64,000 nt of DNA from Brevundimonas denitrificans (GTDB lineage Bacteria; Pseudomonadota; Alphaproteobacteria; Caulobacterales; Caulobacteraceae). Each line of letters starts with the position of its first letter. Position 1 is the first letter of the stretch. Of this stretch, positions 59,736-64,000 are shown in pieces. Under the pieces are notes generated by a model, which was given only the letters and a program-made list of their open reading frames with translations, made no database searches and was not told the DNA's origin. The position numbers and the translations under genes are program-made. The stretch lies in assembly GCF_030160755.1 (NCBI RefSeq), contig NZ_BSOY01000005.1, forward strand, positions 1 through 64,000, written 5' to 3'.

Positions 59736-61372
59736 GCGCGACTGGCCGCACCCTTCGTTGTGCGATCTACACGCGCAAGAGCACCGAGGAGGGCTTGGAG
59801 CAGGACTACAACTCGCTGCATGCCCAGCGCGACGCCTGTGCGGCCTATGTGCTCTCCCAGGCCGGCGAAGGCTGGATCCTTATCCAGGATGTCTATGACG
59901 ATGGCGGGTTCAGCGGCGGCAACATGGCTCGGCCTGGCCTGAAGCGACTGCTCGATGACGTTGAGGCCGGCCTGATCGATGTAGTGGTGGTCTACAAGGT
60001 CGATCGCCTGACCCGCGCCCTGACCGACTTCTCCCGCATCGTCGATGTGCTCGACCGGGCCGGCGCGAGCTTTGTCAGCGTCACCCAGGCCTTCAACACC
60101 ACAACCTCCATGGGACGCCTGACGTTGAACGTCCTCCTGTCGTTCGCCCAGTTCGAGCGGGAGGTCACGGGCGAGCGGATTCGCGACAAGATCGCGGCTT
60201 CCAAGAAACTGGGCATGTGGATGGGTGGAAACCTCCCGTTGGGCTATGACGCCGCCGGCCGCACCCTGACGATCAACGAAGCCGAGGCCCAAACGGTGCG
60301 CTGGATTTTCGGGCGCTACCTTGAGGTCGGCTCGGCCCACAAGATCGTCCAGGAGCTTGAGGCGGCGGGTGTCGTATCCAAGAGCTGGTCCACCAAGGCG
60401 GGCGTGCTGAGGGGCGGACGCAAGATCGACCGGGGGGCGCTGTTCCACATCCTGCACAATCGGACCTACGTCGGAGAAATCCCCCACAAGAAGACCAGCT
60501 ACCCCGGCCAACATCCCTCCATCGTGGATCGGGACGTGTTCGATGCGGTCCAGGCGCGTTTGGCCGAGAACGACCTCAAGACGAGAAAGCCCGGTGAGGT
60601 GCGGCGGCCTCAGAAAGGTGCGCCGTTCAAGGGCCTGATCTTCGATTCCGCCGGCAATCGCATGACGCCGCTCAAGGCGGCGCGGCCTGGCAAGACCACC
60701 TACCGGTACTATGTCTCGAGCCCGATCCAGGCCGGGCGGCGTCAGAACCTGGGCGCCGTGACACGCATCTCGGCCCACATCGTCGAGGAGATCGTGGCCA
60801 ATCGCCTGCACGAGCTGAAGCTCTGCATCCAGACCGAGGCGTCGCCGGACTGGTCGGCGATCCGTAACCTGATCGACCGCGTCGAGGTTACGAGCGACGC
60901 CGTCACCCTCCAGTTCGATGAGGCGATGCTCGAGCGGGCGATCCGTGATCTGGGACCGCAGGACCGGATCTCCGTCGACCGGCTCGAGCGCCGGGGACCC
61001 GACCGGATTCTGACCATCCCGGTTCGGGTTGTGAAACGAGGCGGGGCCAAGGTGGCCATCGGGCCGGATGGTCAGTCCGCGATCCATCACCGCGCTACTG
61101 ACCCTGCGCTCAGCGCGGCCCTGATCCGTGCCGAGGCCTGGAAGCGGCAGCTGCTGACGGGCCAGGCAAAGACCCTGAACCAGATCGCGGAGGCCGAAGG
61201 TGTGACCGCGGCCTATGCCGCCCGCACCATCCGCGCGGCCTTCCTGGCCCCGGACCTGAAAGCTGCGATCCTGGATGGCCGCTTGCCGGCCGGCCTGACG
61301 CTGGGCGCGGTCACCCGCCAAGAGATGCCCCTCGACTGGGAAGCACAGCGCCGTCTCTACGCTGCCGGCTGA
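59732..61372 (+). CDS. Large serine recombinase (integrase of the island)
   Basis: A 546-aa resolvase/invertase-type recombinase. Catalytic domain, residues about 8-160: AIYTRKSTEEG with nucleophile Ser near 17, YDDGGFSGGNMARPGLKRLL, and VYKVDRLTRALTDFSRI. Recombinase domain about 180-300. The zinc-ribbon position reads GLIFDSAGNRMTPLKA and lacks the usual Cys pairs, as in the subfamily that travels with DUF2924/DUF3489. It is the only recombinase in the window and lies beside the right attachment repeat and the tRNA-Ser, so it probably catalyses island integration or excision. Confidence 0.93.
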   Translation: MSATGRTLRCAIYTRKSTEEGLEQDYNSLHAQRDACAAYVLSQAGEGWILIQDVYDDGGFSGGNMARPGLKRLLDDVEAGLIDVVVVYKVDRLTRALTDFSRIVDVLDRAGASFVSVTQAFNTTTSMGRLTLNVLLSFAQFEREVTGERIRDKIAASKKLGMWMGGNLPLGYDAAGRTLTINEAEAQTVRWIFGRYLEVGSAHKIVQELEAAGVVSKSWSTKAGVLRGGRKIDRGALFHILHNRTYVGEIPHKKTSYPGQHPSIVDRDVFDAVQARLAENDLKTRKPGEVRRPQKGAPFKGLIFDSAGNRMTPLKAARPGKTTYRYYVSSPIQAGRRQNLGAVTRISAHIVEEIVANRLHELKLCIQTEASPDWSAIRNLIDRVEVTSDAVTLQFDEAMLERAIRDLGPQDRISVDRLERRGPDRILTIPVRVVKRGGAKVAIGPDGQSAIHHRATDPALSAALIRAEAWKRQLLTGQAKTLNQIAEAEGVTAAYAARTIRAAFLAPDLKAAILDGRLPAGLTLGAVTRQEMPLDWEAQRRLYAAG

Positions 61373-61407
61373 GGCCCAGGCGCGGTATCCCTGATCCGGG
61401 GGTTTGC

Positions 61408-61577
61408 TTCCCTGTTCCCTTAAAAATATTCCCTGTTAGCCCGGAAGAAATTCCCTGTTCCTGTCGTGGGAAAAGATCGCGGCGCTCGCCTGAAGTTCCA
61501 GTCGTAGCGGGGTTTTCCGGGTTGCGGCGATGGGCGTTCGGATCGAAAATTTGCGCGATTTCCCTGTACTTCCCTGT
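61408..61577. repeat. TTCCCTGT direct-repeat array
   Basis: Five exact copies of TTCCCTGT at 61408, 61429, 61451, 61560 and 61570, all in the same orientation. The first three are spaced 21 and 22 bp, i.e. two helical turns. They lie between the recombinase stop and the attR repeat, a good place for recombinase or accessory-protein binding sites. Similar arrays are known to me beside this recombinase type in other Alphaproteobacteria. Confidence 0.65.
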
Positions 61578-61741
61578 TTTCAAGGACGGGCCCAAGCATA
61601 CGAAAACGACCCGTCGCCGCGCGAACGGAGACGGAGGCGGCAAAAAGGGGGTGTTGCAGGCAAGATCCCGCGATCAGAGACAGGCTGTCTGTCTCCGAGT
61701 TCGGCAAAGTCGCGGTAATGTCGGGGTTATTCCCCGGGTTA

Positions 61742-61777
61742 CAGGGACCCGGCAGTTATCCAGGAAGTGCGTGGCGG
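61742..61777. repeat. Right attachment repeat (attR-like)
   Basis: Begins CAGGGACCCGGC and ends AGTGCGTGGCGG; matches 31016-31051 at 33/36 positions. Its last bases are the CCA end, discriminator and first acceptor base pairs of the tRNA-Ser gene on the minus strand. Confidence 0.78.
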
Positions 61778-61861
61778 ACAGAGAGGGATTCGAACCCTCG
61801 GTAGGCTTTCACCTACACACGCTTTCCAAGCGTGCGCGATCGACCACTCCGCCACCTGTCC
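61772..61861 (-). tRNA. tRNA-Ser (anticodon GGA)
   Basis: A 90-nt tRNA on the minus strand. Acceptor GGACAGG pairs with the 3' TCTGTCC (last pair G-U), the anticodon stem-loop is CACGC-TTGGAAA-GCGTG giving GGA, a long serine-type variable arm follows (GTAGGTGAAAGCCTAC), the T-arm is GAGGGTTCGAATCCCTC, and discriminator G with encoded CCA ends the gene. Its 3' end is the island insertion site. Confidence 0.93.
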
Positions 61862-62041
61862 GTTTCCACGACGCGCGTGAACGCGCCGGAGGTCGATCCG
61901 GCGCGAGGCGAGGCTGATAGAACACCCGGACCCCCTCGGCAAGCGGCGCATGAGGCCCCATATGGAAGAATGATCATTCGACCGGCCGCGTCGGATCGGG
62001 AAGGCCCAGCCTTCTGACCGCGGCCTGCCAGGGAGCCCGCC

Positions 62042-62692
62042 ATGTTGTTCGAGAAAACCCACGACCTGCCCACCCCCGCCGAGGCCCTGCCGGGCCGGGC
62101 GACGCCCCTGCACACCGACGAGGTCCACCATGTCAGCGGCCGCCCGCTGAAGGGGCCGCATCCGGAGGGGTTCGAGACCGCCATCCTCGGCATGGGCTGT
62201 TTCTGGGGGGTGGAGCGGGTGTTCTGGCAACTGCCGGGCGTCTGGGTGACCTCGGTCGGCTATTCGGGCGGGATCACGCCCAATCCGACCTATGAGGAGA
62301 CCTGCACGGGCCGCACCGGCCACGCCGAGGTGGTGCAGGTGGTCTTCAATCCGAAAGAGATCAGCTACGGCGAGCTGCTGAAGGCCTTCTGGGAGAACCA
62401 CGACCCGACCCAGGGCATGCGCCAGGGCAATGACGTCGGCACCACCTATCGTTCGGCGATCTACTGGCTGACGGAGGCCCAGAAGGCCGAGGCCGAGGCC
62501 TCGCGCGACGCCTACCAGGCGGCCCTGTCGAAAGCCGGGCGCGGGACCATCACCACCGAGATCGCGCCCGCGGGGCCGTACTATTTCGCCGAGGACTATC
62601 ACCAGGCCTATCTGGCCAAGAATCCGGCCGGCTATTGCGGCATCGGCGGGACGGGGGTGGTCTGTCCCATCGGCGTCGGCGTCGAGGCCTGA
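62042..62692 (+). CDS. msrA: Peptide-methionine (S)-S-oxide reductase MsrA
   Basis: A 216-aa MsrA, repairing methionine-S-sulfoxide. The active-site [13 protein letters not shown] motif is near residue 52, followed by [28 protein letters not shown] and a C-terminal [13 protein letters not shown] segment carrying the resolving Cys. It starts 180 bp downstream of the tRNA and is host chromosome rather than island. Confidence 0.95.
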   Translation: MLFEKTHDLPTPAEALPGRATPLHTDEVHHVSGRPLKGPHPEGFETAILGMGCFWGVERVFWQLPGVWVTSVGYSGGITPNPTYEETCTGRTGHAEVVQVVFNPKEISYGELLKAFWENHDPTQGMRQGNDVGTTYRSAIYWLTEAQKAEAEASRDAYQAALSKAGRGTITTEIAPAGPYYFAEDYHQAYLAKNPAGYCGIGGTGVVCPIGVGVEA

Positions 62693-62694
62693 GC

Positions 62695-63036
62695 ATGGAT
62701 CGCGCGGGGGTCGGCAAGGTCTGCCTGGCCCTGCCGGGGGTGACGCTGGATCATCCGTTCGGCGACGACCACGACGCCTACAAGGTCGGCGGCAAGATGT
62801 TCGTCATGGTCGGCGGGGGCGGGAGCATCTCCTTCAAGGTCTCCGACATCGCCTATGAGGTGCTGACCGAATCCGGCCACGCCCGCCCGGCGCCCTATAT
62901 GGCGCGGAACAAATGGGTGAACCTGCCGCAGATCGACGACTGGGCCGACGATGAGCTGGCCGAACACCTGGTCATCGCCCACGGCATTGTGGCGGCGAAG
63001 CTGACGAGGAAGGCGCGGGCGGCGCTGGGCCTCTAG
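62695..63036 (+). CDS. MmcQ/YjbR family protein
   Basis: A 113-aa protein from ATG 62695, 2 bp after the msrA stop, so co-transcribed. The MmcQ/YjbR DNA-binding-like fold is seen in LALPGVTLDHPFGDDHDAYKVGGKMFVMVG, then ISFKVSDIAYEVL and ARNKWVNLPQIDDWADDEL with a C-terminal KLTRKARAALGL. The molecular role of the family is not established. Confidence 0.9.
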   Translation: MDRAGVGKVCLALPGVTLDHPFGDDHDAYKVGGKMFVMVGGGGSISFKVSDIAYEVLTESGHARPAPYMARNKWVNLPQIDDWADDELAEHLVIAHGIVAAKLTRKARAALGL

Positions 63037-64000
63037 TCGGCCGGCCGCGCCTTTTCTTCCACGATCCAGCGGTCCATCCGCTCGTCCAGCAGGGCCATGG
63101 GCAAGGGGCCGTCGACCAGCAGGGCGTCATGGAAGCGGCGCACGTCGAACCGGTCGCCCAGTTCCGCTTCCGCCCGCGTCCGCACGCCTCGCAGCCGGAT
63201 CTCGCCGATCTTGTAGGCCGTGGCCTGGCCCGGCCAGCCGATATAGCGCTGCAGCTCGGTCTCGATGTTCAGCGGAGCCAGGGCCGAGTTGTCGCGGAAA
63301 CAGGCGCGGGCCTGTTCGATGTTCCAGCCCAGCCAGTGGATGCCGGTGTCCGACACCAGCCGGCAGGCGCGCCACATCTCGTAGCTGAGGCGGCCGAACC
63401 GCTCATAGGGCGTGCGGTAGAAGCCCATCTCCTCGCCGAGGAATTCGGAATAGAGGCCCCAGCCCTCGACGAAGGCGGTGACGTCGACGCTGCGGCGGAA
63501 ATAGGGGCCGTCCTCCGCCTCCTGCTGCAGGGCGATCTGCAGATGGTGGCCGGGCACCGCCTCATGCAGCGTCAGGGCCGGCAGCTCGTAGAGGCCGCGC
63601 TGGTCGAGGCTGGAGGTGTTGACCATATAGCCGCCGGCGACGCCGTTCTCCATGGAGCCCGGGTTGTAGCGGCCGGTGGTGTAGTTGGCCTCGATCTCGC
63701 GCGGCACCGGGCGCACGCCATAGGGCAGGCGGGGCAGGGTTCCGAACAGGGCGGGCAGGCCGTCGTCGGCCCGTTTGGCCATCTCGGACGCCTTCTCCAG
63801 CAGGTCCTCGCGCGTGGTGGTGTAGAACTGGGGGTCCGTGCGCAGGAAGGCGAGGAAGCCGGCGAAGTCGCCGGTCCAGCCGGCGGCGCGCATCTCGACG
63901 TCCATGCGGGCCCGGATGCGGGCGACCTCCTGCAGGCCGATGGCGTGAACCTCGTCCGGGGTCAGGTCGGTCGTGGTGTAGCCGCGCACCAGATAGGCGT
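63033..64000 (-). CDS. DUF885 family protein (M32/M3-like peptidase), truncated by window edge
   Basis: The C-terminal about 320 residues of a usually 550-620-aa protein; the gene continues beyond 64000. The DUF885 zinc motif LHEAVPGHHLQIALQ is present, followed by FVEGWGLYSEFLGEEMGFY and the family's GWPGQATAYKIGEIRL motif, ending in a Arg-rich FHDALLVDGPLPMALL. The members are predicted metallopeptidases. Its stop overlaps the convergent MmcQ gene end by 4 bp. Confidence 0.92.
   Translation of the reverse strand, partial: AYLVRGYTTTDLTPDEVHAIGLQEVARIRARMDVEMRAAGWTGDFAGFLAFLRTDPQFYTTTREDLLEKASEMAKRADDGLPALFGTLPRLPYGVRPVPREIEANYTTGRYNPGSMENGVAGGYMVNTSSLDQRGLYELPALTLHEAVPGHHLQIALQQEAEDGPYFRRSVDVTAFVEGWGLYSEFLGEEMGFYRTPYERFGRLSYEMWRACRLVSDTGIHWLGWNIEQARACFRDNSALAPLNIETELQRYIGWPGQATAYKIGEIRLRGVRTRAEAELGDRFDVRRFHDALLVDGPLPMALLDERMDRWIVEEKARPAD

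Larger units (their letters stand above)
31016..61777. mobile_element. Integrative genomic island at tRNA-Ser(GGA), Dnd/defence cargo
   Basis: About 30.7 kb bounded by 36-bp direct repeats (31016-31051 and 61742-61777, 33/36 identical); the right copy overlaps the CCA end of a tRNA-Ser. Beside the right end are a large serine recombinase, DUF2924, DUF3489 and phage-like terminase/DUF5681 genes. The cargo is dominated by DNA phosphorothioation, restriction and a STAND-type protein. Visibly lower GC at 31.3-35.2 kb and 48.1-55.3 kb than at 35.3-46 kb suggests assembly from several sources. Excision competence is unknown. Confidence 0.75.

Noticed and set aside
59621-61321. 566-aa minus-strand frame over the recombinase
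   Set aside because: Shadow of the plus-strand serine recombinase, which has intact motifs.
61311-61917. Open frames on both strands over the TTCCCTGT array
   Set aside because: They translate repeats and the tRNA gene and have no ribosome-binding sites; frames of this kind are common misannotations.

Overview
The window is high-GC chromosomal DNA from an alphaproteobacterium, most likely Caulobacteraceae (a Brevundimonas-like organism). This rests on gene style and content: TonB-dependent receptor plus DctA, a CopABCD locus, an alphaproteobacterial DUF3489/DUF2924/recombinase module and a Dnd cluster. No rRNA gene is present to settle it.

Layout. (a) 1-3117: the start of an RND-type adaptor lipoprotein, divergent from a sulfide:quinone oxidoreductase-like flavoprotein and a DUF2892 membrane protein, with a 40-bp palindrome and a perfect FNR/FixK box between them; then an AraC regulator. 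(b) 3507-11729: one giant secreted/surface protein of 2740 aa with RTX repeats at its N-terminus, VCBS, PPC, FG-GAP and Ig/cadherin-like domains, ending at a strong hairpin. (c) 11915-13160: a small membrane protein and a second AraC regulator. (d) 13236-21320: a copper/heavy-metal resistance region. A CnrYXH-like anti-sigma/sensor/ECF-sigma set lies upstream of copA-copB-copC-like and a 49-aa metallothionein-like protein, with a CueR-type operator before copA. Beyond it are DUF411 and NTF2-like proteins, a secreted Cys-rich 48-aa peptide, and copC-copD. (e) 21455-30622: a dctBD two-component system divergent from dctA, a TonB-dependent receptor and a secreted alpha/beta hydrolase, which together look like an uptake locus for an esterified compound.

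(f) 31016-61777: a genomic island of about 30.7 kb bounded by 36-bp direct repeats (33/36 identical) and abutting the 3' end of a tRNA-Ser(GGA) gene. Its right end carries the mobility genes: large serine recombinase, DUF2924, DUF3489, terminase-like ATPase, DUF5681 and a ParB-methylase with a broken N-terminus. The cargo is anti-phage/DNA modification. It has a complete DNA phosphorothioation set (dndBCDE in one operon, dndA divergent), a phosphorothioation-associated methyltransferase and an M15-peptidase-like protein. A restriction-type operon follows, encoding a 4-TM membrane protein, a second DGQHR protein, a 52-aa protein, a second SMC-like ATPase, Dnd-associated protein 4 and a PLD-nuclease/helicase. 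A DUF2779 nuclease, two unknown proteins and, at the left border, a 1285-aa nuclease-STAND-ATPase-repeat protein resembling Avs-type defence proteins complete the island.

(g) 62042-64000: ordinary chromosome resumes with msrA, a MmcQ/YjbR protein and a DUF885 peptidase cut by the window edge.

The best candidates for something not yet described are the 1285-aa STAND protein with ten W-containing repeats, and the membrane protein and 52-aa protein built into the Dnd restriction operon. All function calls come from reading translated sequence; no database search was run.
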